A stretch of DNA of 64,000 nucleotides from NCBI GenBank assembly GCA_033239005.1, contig BSQZ01000040.1, positions 70,099-134,098 on the forward strand. Direction: 5' to 3'. Origin of the DNA: Lamellibrachia satsuma (Eukaryota; Annelida; Polychaeta; Sabellida; Siboglinidae). Below the pieces are notes generated by a model. The model did not search any database, was not told where the DNA came from, and saw only the letters and a list, made by a program, of their open reading frames with translations. Of the stretch, positions 1 to 12,369 are shown one piece after another; positions within the stretch are counted from its first letter, which is position 1; each line of letters begins with the position of its first letter. Made by a program: the position numbers and the translations under genes.

Positions 1-54
1 TTGTTCTCTGCTAAGATACTTCAGAAGTAATTTAAGTAAGTTACTTCATCGACT

Positions 55-250
55 AAAGACAATTGAAAATAATAACCTGGACATAACAGCCGAAAACGTA
101 TATCATCAGTTAGTACATGCAATGTGAAAGTTGATTAAACATAAAAAAATTACAATAGGTACAATCGTTAATGGTTTCATTTTCACTTTCCTCTTTCTAT
201 CAATCTCAAAGCATTTTTTTTAGGAATGCACATATCCCACTTGATATTGA
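55..250 (+). mobile_element. Fragment related to the pogo-like MITE at 14,289
   Basis: Shares AACCTGGA..AGC(A)GCCGAAA and the following about 150 bp with 14,690-14,850, the internal part of the pogo-like element. Ends are not visible. Confidence 0.6.
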
Positions 251-282
251 GATTCACTGTGCACCAATTCCAAACTTTATGG

Positions 283-2120
283 TCATTGCAATTCAACTTA
301 ATAAGTGTACATACCAGTGCTCTGCACGGGCCGGGCTTTGGGTCCAAGCCTGGCCCGGCCCAAAGCCCGCGGGCCGGGTCTCTACATAATTTTGCGGGCC
401 AGGCCGGGCCTGGGCCTACATATTGTGGGCCCGGGCCGGGCCTGAAATTTTTTTTAAAGCACATCGGGCTTGGGCCGGGGCCTAGTGTGAGCGGGCCAGG
501 CCGGGCTTGGGCTGGGCCTGGACATAATAAAAATATTCATACAAAACCCAGATTATTAATTTTATTATTAATAAAAACTGATTATAAATTGTAATTCCGG
601 TTAATGAATGCTTAAAATTATTTCTTTAGTATTATATAGTTGCAAATTGAGACCTTGCATGGAATTATGAATGACACTAGTGCTTTATACATTGGAATGC
701 AGTTTAACCTCTTTTCAACAATGGGACTTCCTGTGGTATCATTTTAATAATGTGCATTCTTTTAATAGAGACATTTCATATAAAATATATGCATAGTCGC
801 ATGCCCATATCTTTGTATTGTAATTCTTTAAACATGTACTGGCTTTCCAAGACACTGTGACTGGAGTAGTGGCACTTGTTTCACTGGCTTCATCACAGTT
901 AATGCATGTTTCCCATCATTCTTCTTCAGCTCAAACTTAACTTCCTATCCCTTAATCCGTGATGTCTAGACTTTGTAAACCGCATATTTTTGGCATGAAT
1001 GTATCCTTTTGCATAGATCTAATGGCCCCATACCAGGCCACTTAAGTTCACCTGGCTGGAAGCAGCCAGCCCCAAATGTTTACTTTAGACATATTTGCAG
1101 AGGCAATCAAACCATGATTAACCATCAACTTATCACCCTTTGACCCAACCAGTGGACATTCTATTGTGTAGGTCTTCCCCTCCAAACATTGCCCATCTGA
1201 ATGACCAGCCCACTGGCCACTGCCCAATGCCAACTACCCAGTAGTGCCAGTACCCAGTACCCACCCCAGTTGGTAATTGGTATTTTTCAATTGTGTGAAC
1301 TAGTGTCTACTATTTAGTATCTACAATTTCCCCAGTACTGATTCATTAACACTTGTACTAATTCACACATGTCTGAACCTGATCTGTGTCAGGCTAGTGA
1401 CTGCAGGCCTGCTGGAAATGCCACTGGTGTCAGTGCCAGTGGGTGACATAGTAGTAGTTAGTACCAGCTACTAGCTAGACACTACTAAACAACAACTGAC
1501 ATTAGTATTTCAGTAGTAGACATTATACAATGTTCATATATTATTTGTTTTATTTAATAAAACAATAAGTCTGTTTTACAGTTTATTTGTGTTTTGTCTT
1601 TCTTATAAGAGTATAGGTTTATCTTCTCTAAAATTAGCGGGCCGCGGGCTTACCCGTCGGGTATGGCCCGCGGGTATGGGCCTGAAATTTGCGGGCTGGG
1701 CATGGGCCAAACATTCACAGTCTGGGTCGGGCCTGGGCCTAAATTCTAGTTTGCGGGTTTGGGCCGGACTTGACATTTTTTTGCGGGCCTGGACTCTAAC
1801 TGCTAATTGCGGGCCGGGCTTGGGCTCAAATTATAGGCCCGCGCAGGGCACTAGTACATACCCTAATTGGCATACATCCTTTTTTAATCAGCAGGATCTA
1901 TAATCATTGTAATTTGACTACTGTGGAACAACTGAAGTATCACTATCTGGTGTCAAACAGTTGGCATCACTTTTCAGTTGTTCTACACTAGTGTTAAACA
2001 GTTACCGTATTGCTTAAGAGAAAAAATTGTGGGTGTACGCTTATAACAACAGATTCCTTGACATTTTTACATTGCCCAAGTTTTTTCAAGCATACTCTAT
2101 GCTTATTAGGTTGAATACGG
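283..2120 (+). mobile_element. MITE family copy 1, split by the hAT insertion
   Basis: Left piece (about 283-314, TTCAACTTAATAAGTGTACATAC) and right piece (1,862-2,120) join to give the same sequence as copies at 3,044, 32,105 and 47,253. The right end GCTTATTAGGTTGAATACGG is the inverted terminal repeat of the family. Confidence 0.75.
315..1853. mobile_element. Non-autonomous hAT-type element with 8-bp target duplication
   Basis: 1539 bp. Termini are CAGTGCTCTGCACGGGCC at 315-332 and, inverted, TAGTGCCCTGCGCGGGCC at 1,836-1,853 (15 of 18 match). GTACATAC flanks it exactly at 307-314 and 1,854-1,861, the 8-bp duplication typical of hAT transposons. Both subterminal 200-bp regions are dense in GGGCCGGGCC/GGGCCTGGGCC, as expected of transposase-binding arrays. 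No transposase ORF is visible. Confidence 0.85.
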
Positions 2121-2643
2121 TATATGTAAACAAGAAACAGCAACCTAACTATATAGTATATTGTCTGAATGTGCTGACCGTGTTTTGAAGCCTGATCGAC
2201 ACTTTGCCTGTCTTTCGTACGAGACAATAAAAGCTTCTACGTAGTATGACAGATCACAGGGATAACCCACGCCACACTCCCAAACAGTGGCGCCACTCAA
2301 CATATCACCACTGCCACAACTTGATCATAAATTAAAAATGAACTGTTGCAAAGTGATATAAACACTTGGTAGGCAGAGCAACGTCATTGTTGCTTCCTTG
2401 TTACGTCATTGCAACTGTGCATTTGAGTAACGTAACATATCTTAAAGCAAAAATTTTATTGTGTTTATAGACACATTTTCAATACAAACACTATCCACAA
2501 TTGTATGAAATTTCTTAAAAAAAAATTGGAGTTTACCAAATGAAATGAAGACGTCAGAATCTGTACATGGAATGTAAGTTGTGGCAGCGGTGAAATGGTG
2601 AGTGGCGCCACTGGTGGGGAGTTTGGACCGACGCTGCACCTAC

Positions 2644-2724
2644 CAGGCGTTCCTGGCCACCGCTGCATGAAGCCACCAAAGGGAGGTGTGAAGTCTGGCT
2701 GGCCTCCAGTGGTCGCTGACACTG
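2644..2724 (-). CDS. CAMSAP: CAMSAP exon (probable), Gly/Pro-rich
   Basis: 81 nt, acceptor TTGCTGCAG, donor GTAGGT. The previous exon ends in one base, and CA from here completes Ser, giving SVSATTGGQPDFTPPFGGF. No domain match; supported by splice sites and phase only. Confidence 0.5.
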
Positions 2725-5700
2725 CTGCAGCAACAAACACATAACAATATATCCCAGCAATATATGCATAGGATGGCATTATAAGTGCCCTGGAACCTGC
2801 ACATCACAAACAGATAGCTGTATGGGCAGTTGCCTAAATGTATTTCGTAGGCCACTTGCTTCTGGGGAGAGAATGAGCCAGTGTCTTGGTTGGTACATTG
2901 GCTACGAAAACATGGAGTGACGAAACCAAAGGATACGAATTGAGGAAGGAGTTTTCATGTTATATATATATACATATTCAAACTCCTTCCTCAATTTGTT
3001 TCCTCTGGTTTCGTATATATATATATATATATATATGTGTGTACCATATTCGACATATTAAGCGTACATGCCTTAATTACTGTACACCCCCTTTTTAATC
3101 AGGATCCATAATTATTGTAATTTGACTAGTGTGGAACAACTGAAGTGCTGCCATCTGGTGTTAAACAGTTACTTTATTGTCCAGAGAAACACATTTTGGT
3201 GTATGCTTATAAGAACAGATTCTTTGACATTTCTCCAGGGCACAATTTTTTTTCAAGCATACTGTTAGGTGGAATATATATATATATTATGTCAACATAT
3301 TGTTTACTACTAGGACATCACTATGTCATGGTGCAGCATCTAGTGAATGAGATGACTTTAGTTTCCATTAAAACTCTCTCCTCAGTTGATTTTGTCCACT
3401 GTGAAATATGAATCAGGTTCATTGATGTCCAAATCTGTAGTGTATAAATAATTTATGTACTATGTGTTGTTGTAAATAAAACAATGCATTCTTGTGTCAA
3501 AATCATCGAAAGAATCGACTTGATCACTAAATTGGGTAACTTGCATAAGCGTGAATAAACTTATAACCTTATTTCAACTTTATTCAATTTTTTTTGCCGA
3601 ATTTTGACTGGATCCTGTAAAATATAATCTAATATTTTGTCTAATGATTTTAGCAAAACTAAATAAAAAATGTGTACAAACAATCTAGCAGGCTGTAGTG
3701 GATACTAGATAGGTTTGATTTTTCGTGAAAAGGAGTCTGAACTGACTGAAAAATGTAATTGAGGAAGAATGTTTAAGCACAAACAACAACAGCGAGTTGA
3801 CGTACATTTCAGGTTAAGCACAGGACTGCGACCGTGCAGGTAGAGCTCCTCCTGCGAGCTGTGGGAGGATGAATGCGATGCCCTGTCATCGTGGGAGACT
3901 GGCGGCTGACTCTTGGGGCGCTTGGCCAACCTGGCTGTCTGTTGCCCTGGGTGGGGTGTCGTCGGGGAACCACCCCCTCCTCAGCTACCTCCTGTTCAGA
4001 CTTCTTCTGCAGGTGCTGCTGGTGCCTCCCTTCGTGTCTTCTCTTCCGCCTTCTTCTGTTCCGTCTGTTCTTGTTTTAACCTGGCAGCACACAGAGAGAA
4101 GAGTTTCTGAAATGGCTGATAACAACTGAAATAACACGAAAATATCTTTTGCGTGTAAATCCTCGGAAAGTCAAGCTCAGAAGCACACCAAAACGAAAAG
4201 GTTAGGCAATCTCAAAATCGATATATAGTGTAAAGTTGTAGGCAGATGGATGAGTTAAAGAGGGAAAACAGTTTTCAGATGACAGCAACATTTTATTGTT
4301 TCCTACAAACACTAACAGGGAGAGGATTCCAGAGTTGGTGCAGCAATGGAGAAAGCCCTTGTTCCAATGTTTGTGTCAACTATCAGAACAGAAATTAGAT
4401 CAGAACTATATGATCGAAGCTGTATGAGCTTCCTTGCAGGAGTAAGCAGCGAACGTAAATATGCCGGTTGCTTAGATGAAAGTGACTGATAAGTAACAGT
4501 ACAGATCTTACAAATAATGTGATTTCGGACAGGCAGGTACTTCTGTTACAACTTAGCTAACCACTGTTTCTGGAATACTCCTTCCATGATCCTTTCTGAA
4601 ACTGCAGTTGAAGAAGTGGCATTTTTGAAAAGAACTTTCCGACTGAAGTTTCTGAGAATTTATGTAATGTAGAACTTATCACAAGTCTATTAAAACGACA
4701 AGCTGTGATCAGTTCCCTTCTGACCTGCCCCGGTGACCTGCTGACCTTCACTGACCTGCCCCGGTGACCTGCTGACCCTCACTGACCTGTTCATCTCTCT
4801 TTTCTTGGCAGCGTCTGTCTTGAGCTGGAGCCGTCGTCGGTCCTGCTCCTCTCTCCTCCGCATCTGCTGCTCTATAAACCGTTCCCTCTTCTTCTCAAGG
4901 TCACTCGGGTCAGACTGGCGAACATGTTAAACTGCACATCAATGTTTTTAAAGCCAAACAAACAGCTGAGAAAAGTGGCATTCAACAGTCGTAGTTCGTT
5001 GAAGATGGGTTCTAGATAATCTTATGGCACCACAAACAACTCTGAACCAATTAATAAAAAAATCCAGCCAGAAATTGTTATGACATTTGGGTTATTAATG
5101 AACTCCCCATCACTTTAAAATCTGAAACTATAGCTACCTTCTGTCAAACATATATTTTTTTGACTTTGCATTTCCACCTTAAATCCTCGACAAGCTCCCT
5201 CGCTCTGAGGATGACTTGTGCACATCCCTGTTCATGATATCATGCTTAGCGATTCTCATTTGTTGCATCTCTGAGCTCAGGTTCCTTAGAATTTAGGTTC
5301 TATAGAAGTTATTATTATTATTAGATCTGATGGGCTTCTTCATACAAGATCATTCATCTGTTCAACGTACCCAACACAGCCCCATGGGACAAAGACAAAT
5401 AACCACTTACAGCCGAAGATCGTCCTGCCCAATGACAAAGCCCACACTGGGAGATGCGCTCACAGCTGGAGGGGTGGTGTCTTGCTTCGGCGGTGTTGCT
5501 TGTGGCGGTGAGCTGAACAACGGCAACTGTTCCTTCACAGGTGATACAGTCTGCTCAGAAGAAGACGTCTGTGGCATCATCGCCTCCTTCCGTTTCGTTG
5601 ATCCAAGTTTTGGTTTCTGTTTTTGTGGTGATCCTGCATCAAGAGTGATGAAGAAACCGCCATCTTTCTGTTTCCGCATCTGCCCGCTGCTCTCTGTTGG

Positions 5701-8700
5701 ACGGTAGGATGGTCAGGACTTGACCACATCTCCATGTTATTGAAGTTACCGGCCTCTTCCTGCATTGAGGGACTGTCCCCATGTCGTACCAGGTTGGGAA
5801 AGCACACACCAGGTGGCGTCACAGGCACCCCTGGTGGTATGCCTGGAGTAACTGGCCGACTGCTGCCACGATGCGCGACATAGGTTGCAGCGAAGTTCAA
5901 CGGGGGTGGCTGCTCCGACCGCTGCGGCGACAGAACATGGTGGTTCTGTGCCACTACCGTGTATGTGTGCGCCATATGGTGCTCGGGCTGGTCCTTCCAC
6001 ACAATCTTCAGAGAGTCAGACTGTCCACAGATCATTCCGTAAAATCACCCACAGCAAATCAAAAGTAGACATTTAGACAAATGTTCGAATGTGTTGATCT
6101 CTCCTGCTTGCAGACCCAGTCACTGCTCATTCACCGAACTCCAATGCAGTGGGGCCCTGGTGCATTCGGAGAGTTCATGAACGTAACTAGTGGCCGAGAG
6201 GGAGAATCGCAGCCGTGGTTACCTGTTAATGAAGACTTCCCATTCATGTGCAGGTGCGTTGTAGGTCACAAAAAAGCACACATGGAGACAGAAGCATGCA
6301 TGTGTGATGCAAGCTGAGGTGTCATGTGCCAGACGAACTGGCCAGGCATGTTAGGGTAGGTGCCTGGGTGCGGTTGGTAGACAGCCGACGGTTGGCCGTA
6401 AACCGATGGGGGAGGGCCTCCAGGCATGCCGGGGTACGGGTACACAGGCATGGTCATCTGGCCTTGCACATACTGGGGTGGGAACTGTGTGTGGCGTACT
6501 GGTGTGGGGTGCCATAGCTGTGTGAGTAGGGCATTGGCACCTGACTGTACACGGTTGTCGCACCAGCGATCACACCAGCCTGACTGAAGCTTGACGCCAC
6601 CTGGTGTGACGGTATAGTACCACCAACGTCCGGTTCGCCGCCGATAATGACCTGCCTCTGAGTGTAGCTCTGACTCGACATCAGCGACGACGACGATGAT
6701 GACGCGGCGTCGTATACCAGTGATGACACAGTGATGTTGCCACGCTAACGAGTTGCTGCTGCAGTGTCGTCAATGGCGACGCCTGTGCCGACTTGATGCG
6801 ATCTTGCTGCAACAACAATAGCATTATCTCACCCTGAAGCTCTGTCAGACTGCTGTTCAGCTAGTTGAGTGATGTGCCGTACTCCTGCAGGTTCTCCTGG
6901 CTTGAGTGGATCAGAGCTGTGCTCTGCATCGACGGTGGGGGTAGTCGGGCTCACGGCGAGACGCCTCATCAGGCTCCGGCAGGTGACAAGACTTCGGTCT
7001 GTTGGGTGATAACCTTGGTGCCGACTTCTCATTAGGCCATTGTTGTTGCGATGGCAATTCCGTACATTTTTCTTCAACGTCATCCACCAGGTGGCAATGT
7101 CGCAGTCGGGTGTTGTCCGCGGGCTTGTTGTTATCCTGTGTTTTGTGGTGTTTCTCGTCCACATCGACATCCATTTCATGACTTCATCTGGTTCACCTCT
7201 CAACGCCCTGCTCTCTTTCCTTGTACCCTGGACGACAGGTTGTTTCGACTCTACCGACAAGTCTTCTTCTTGACGCCCATCGCCACCAGGGGCGTTACCC
7301 TTGCCCCTGGAGTTGACTTGGATAAATGCCTGCTTGTCCAGCTGTTCTGTCCACTTCATCTCCGCACGACGCTTCCCGAGCTCAATCTGACGCCGCTGCT
7401 CGACGAGCCTCATTCTCACACTGAGCAGCTCGGATGCAAGTAGCTGCACGTCGCTGTCGTCACGTCGTCTGATTGGGCAGCGCAGCGAATGTTGTCTTCT
7501 TGATGGCGGGGGAACTGGTGGCGACCTTGCCCCGCTGGAACTGTTCTACGAGGGACAGTCTCAACTTGTCCCCTGGCGTCGTTACCCTCTCCTACCGGGG
7601 CGGCTCTAGCATTCACATGCCCACTGCTGTAAGGGCTGCCTCACATATCTTATGTGCAAGGGATTCTCCAGTCACTGACACAAGGGATCCTCCAGTCACT
7701 GACACAAGGGATCTTCCATGTGCAAGGGATTCTCCAGTCACTGACACAAGGGATCCTCCAGTCACTGACACAAGGGATCCTCCAGTCACTGACACAAGGG
7801 ATCCTCCAGTCACTGACACAAGGGATCCTCCAGTGACCAGTCACCGACACAAGGGATCCTCCAGTCACCGACACAAGGGATCCTCCAGTCACTGACACAA
7901 GGGATCCTCCAGTCACCGACACAAGGGATCCTCCAGTCACCGACACAAGGGATCCTCCAGTCACTGACACAAGGGATCCTCCAGTCACTGACACAAGGGA
8001 TCCTCCAGTCACCGACACAAGGGATCCTCCAGTGACCAGTCACCGACACAAGGGATCCTCCAGTCACCGACACGAAGGATCCTCCAGTCACCGACACAAG
8101 GGATCCTCCAGTCACCGACACAAGGGATCCTCCAGTCACCGACACAAGGGATCCTCCAGTCACCGACACAAGGGATCCTCCAGTCACTGACACAAGGGAT
8201 CCTCCAGTCACCGACACAAGGGATCCTCCAGTCACCGACACAAGGGATCCTCCAGTGACCAGTCACTGACACAAGGGATCCTCCAGTCACTGACACAAGG
8301 GATCCTACAGTCACCGACACAAAGGATCCTACAGTCACTGACACAAGGGATCCTACAGTCACTGACACATGCATGTTGCCACTACAAAAAAAAAAAAACG
8401 GGATACCGTCTCAAAATCACCTGCACTTCATTCGTACAACTTGCACCCAGAAGTTAATCACTGATCAATCCCCAACAGGGGTGGCCAAAGAATCTCTAAG
8501 TAGCGCCCTCACCTGCCTTCCCTAGGGTGCACCGACTGATCCGATTCGCCCCATGCCCGGACAGAATGGGAAAGATTCCCAGTTGCTCCTTTGGGTGGCA
8601 AACCTGTTAATAATGCGGAAACATAGCAAGTTAAGCACATACAACAATTGTGAGAAATGAACAAATATTTCTTACAAATCTAATAAATAACAAATTTCAA

Positions 8701-11700
8701 ATTTATAACAAAAACTTTACATTATTATAACCTGAATGAAGCTTAAAACTAACTCCATAACACACTGCGAATCAGGTTCATCAATGTTCAAACACATACA
8801 TAAATGCATATCATAGTGAATATTAGACTGGTTCGATTTTCCATGAAATGATTCTAAAACAAAACGAGCAAACAAATTTAATTGTGAAGAACCTTTAGGC
8901 TCCCATCTAATAAATACTGCAATACTTCAGTACACATTTCTCACACCAGGTGGTGCTCACTTACTACTCATCATTTCACCGTTCTGCAATGCCGTCTTTG
9001 CTTGGTTGAGTCGCCGTGGCAACAATCTCGCTTCAGGACCAGCCGAGCTGCAAAACAACGGGGCTAACTTCATTTTTTAGCAACAGTCAAAATTTCAGGC
9101 TGACAGTCAAAATGACAGGCTGACAGTTAAAATGACTGGCTGTCGGTCAAAATGGATATAACTTTATTATTCACCATCCAATTTAAAAATATTATATATG
9201 ATTAGAAAGCAGATAAATTGCTCCTCCACCATCTTTCTTTTTCTCTTACTAAATTAGCTGAACGTTTCAACATTGATAAACCAACAAATGGCTCTGATTT
9301 GGTGATCTCCGAGTTCCCAAACAAAAATGACATACTGATGTCACTAAATTTTACTCATCCACAATGCTAATGCAAATGGTTTCCTGGCAAGTGCTGACTG
9401 GTGTTGTATTCCGGATAAAAAGGTAATTACTACTAGAGTTGCATAAAGATAAAACGGGTTAAGTGCCCTGTTTGAATTGTCATTTCATAAAATGAGGTTA
9501 CCAATGCACTGTGCACATGACTATATGTCAACTACGGAAACAGCAATTGTCTAAAACTTACCCAGATCTATCCGGGATGGTCTTGGGTGACCCTACTTGG
9601 CCGCTGGAGCTACCACCACCACCGGCATTGTTGTTAATGCTAAGCCTCATCGCCGAACTTATACCACCTGGTAGCAGAAACCTGCACAGTGCCGACGGAC
9701 TTCCTTCAGCTGGCTCCGTCATGAAATCCGCCGCCCCGGGGTCGTGGCGTACCACGGGGTTGCGATGCACGCACTTGATGGGGTCGATCTGGGACGAGTG
9801 GAAGAGTTCGGCGACAAACATGAGCATGTGGATCTTAAGGTTGGCAGGCGCATAGAAGATGTCGTTGAGAGTCATGTGGAGGCAGGGCAGGGGAAGGTGC
9901 TGCTTGGCAAACAACATCACCAGCTGTAGGTTGTACAGTGAGTCCGCAATGTTCTCCTTCATCACTATGTCTGCAATCAGACAGAACGGCACATTCAGGC
10001 AATGTCTAAGGCAATAACGTAACATTCAGGTAAAGTCTACCGACAACAGGATGTGACAATCAAGCAGGCTACAGCAACAATGTTCTCATAGTCTACCCAC
10101 TGCAGCAAGAATGTAACATTCAGGTATGTCTATGGCAAAAATTAATGTGGCAATATGGCTATGTGTACAGCAAGAATGTGACATTCGGACTATGTCTACA
10201 GCAAGAATGGGACATCCGGGTGATGTCTACAGCAATAATGTGACATTCAAACTATGTCTACAGCAAGAATGTGAAACTCTGGCAATGTGTATGACAAGAA
10301 CATGACATTCAAGCAATGTCTATGACAACAATGTGACATTCAGGTCATGTATACAGCAAGAATGTCTTTTCTTCAAGCATCTCTTATGAAACAACAGTTA
10401 CTGATGGACCTTTGTCCACAGACCACCTCTCTTGTCATGGCCTGTCTACAGAGACCATCTCTCTTGACATGGCCTGTCTACAGAGACCGTCTCTCTTGAC
10501 ATAGCCTGTCTACAAAGACCATCTCTCTTGATTGACAGGGCCTGTCTACAGAGGCCACCCCTCTTGATTGACGTGGGTGTCTACAGAGACCACCTCTCTT
10601 GACATAGCCTGTCTACAGAGACCACCTCTCTTTACACAGCCTGTCTACAGAGGCCATCTCTCATGACACAGAACTTCTCTGCAAACACTACCTCTATTGA
10701 GATGCAACTACAGACATTTCACTCAGCATCTCTGCTGAACCTGACCTTGGAATCGAATTGTATCGGGACAGTAGAAGCTGATGAGCATGCTAGACAACAT
10801 CTGTCATTGACCATCTGTCTACAAAGCCTTTCTCTCTTGACATAGCCTGTCTACAGAAACCACCTCACTTGGCACAGCCTGTCTACAAAGCCTATCTCTC
10901 TTGACATAGCCTGTCTACAGAAACCACCTCACTTGTCACAGCCTGTCTACAGAGACCATCTCTTATGACACACAGCTTCTCTGCAAACACTGCCTCTATC
11001 GAGATGCAGCTACAGACATTTCACTCAGCATGTGTGCCGAATCTGACCTTGGAATCAGAATGCATTGGGACAGTAGAAGCTGATGAGTGATGCCAAGCAG
11101 CATCCATCACAGATGTCCTTCATGAAGTCTTCTATGAGTGGGATGCTGGGCTTATCAAAATCTGCCACCTGCTTCCTTGGTACCCGCGCTTACACTCTCT
11201 TATGTTAATAATAATACGAAAACTTCTGTCACGCCTAAATCCTCATAAACCTGACCTCAGAGGTGTATCAAAACGAAAGAGTTTGGCAATCTCTAAATAC
11301 ACTGCTAACGTTGTCAACAGATGATGATTATGATAGGGAGCTAACAAGGGAAAAGATAAGTCTAGGGCAACATTTTATCACATTTCCTATTGGCCTAACA
11401 GTTAACACTAACAGGGAGAGAGTTCCACAGAGTTGGTGCAGTAACCGAGAAAGCACTACATATAACGTGTGTTTCAACTCTGGGAACAGAAAGTAGATCA
11501 GATCTAGGTGATTGAAACTGTCTGGGCTTTCTTGCAGGAGTGAGCAGTGAACGTACATTGCACAGACACCATGTGGGCCAGTGTCTCCGCACATCTCACC
11601 TTCCTAATTACAATGTGGGAGAGAAGAAAGTGACAAAGAAAGGAGTTTTAGAATCATAATTTGTGGGATACGCGTCATACAGCATATTGTCTAGATATAT

Positions 11701-12274
11701 TGATGTAGATGTTGGTATTTATTCTTCTTTCGGCTGTAAGCAGCACCGACTTCAAACACAAACTCTTGATTACGATTATTACACTGTTCAGTGTAAACAG
11801 GATTACATATATTTGTTCATGATTACATCTCTGCCTACAGGTAAAATTTAAATACTGCATGTTTAGTTAGTTCTATGCTAGAATTACAGTTAAAATTGTT
11901 GCATGTGCACTAGCGTGTAGGTTGACAGTGACATGCAGCGTAAGATCACGTACCCGTGACGCATTCTGCTGCTCCGAGAGTTCGAGTCGTGCACGCATGA
12001 CTGAGCACACCTTCTTGATCCACAGCCCCACGGTTGTCTCAGTGTCAAAGGGAAGTTCGGTGGACGCACTGAATGTTGTGAAGCTCCTACAACCAATAAA
12101 ATAGATGAAATAATATTTATGGAGGTAATACCCGCTTCTGCGCATAAAATACTAGTGTTATAATTTCACAAAGTTTGAGGTCAAATAACTCAGTAACGAG
12201 TAGGGCCAGAGTCATGAAATGTTTGGCGTGTGTTCATCCTGATCCATATATATAGTACATCAACTTTGATTTCA

Positions 12275-12315
<41 letters not shown>

Positions 12316-12321
12316 CTCTGG

Positions 12322-12369
<48 letters not shown>

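Noticed and set aside
183..594. Gly/Pro-rich ORFs over the GC-rich block, or a CpG-island promoter
   Set aside because: They are the GGGCC-rich subterminal arrays of a hAT element; the same block recurs inverted at 1,636-1,850.
1048..1233. Transposase remnant inside the hAT element
   Set aside because: The short ORF has no hAT motif and is in simple CAGTACCCAGTA-like sequence.
5330..6563. Plus-strand ORFs of 60-125 codons across 5.3-7.9 kb
   Set aside because: Shadows of GC-richer CAMSAP coding exons on the minus strand.
7650..8375. CRISPR-like array or surface-antigen repeat gene
   Set aside because: Units are tandem with no unique spacers, the host is eukaryotic, and 10-bp inserts break the frame.
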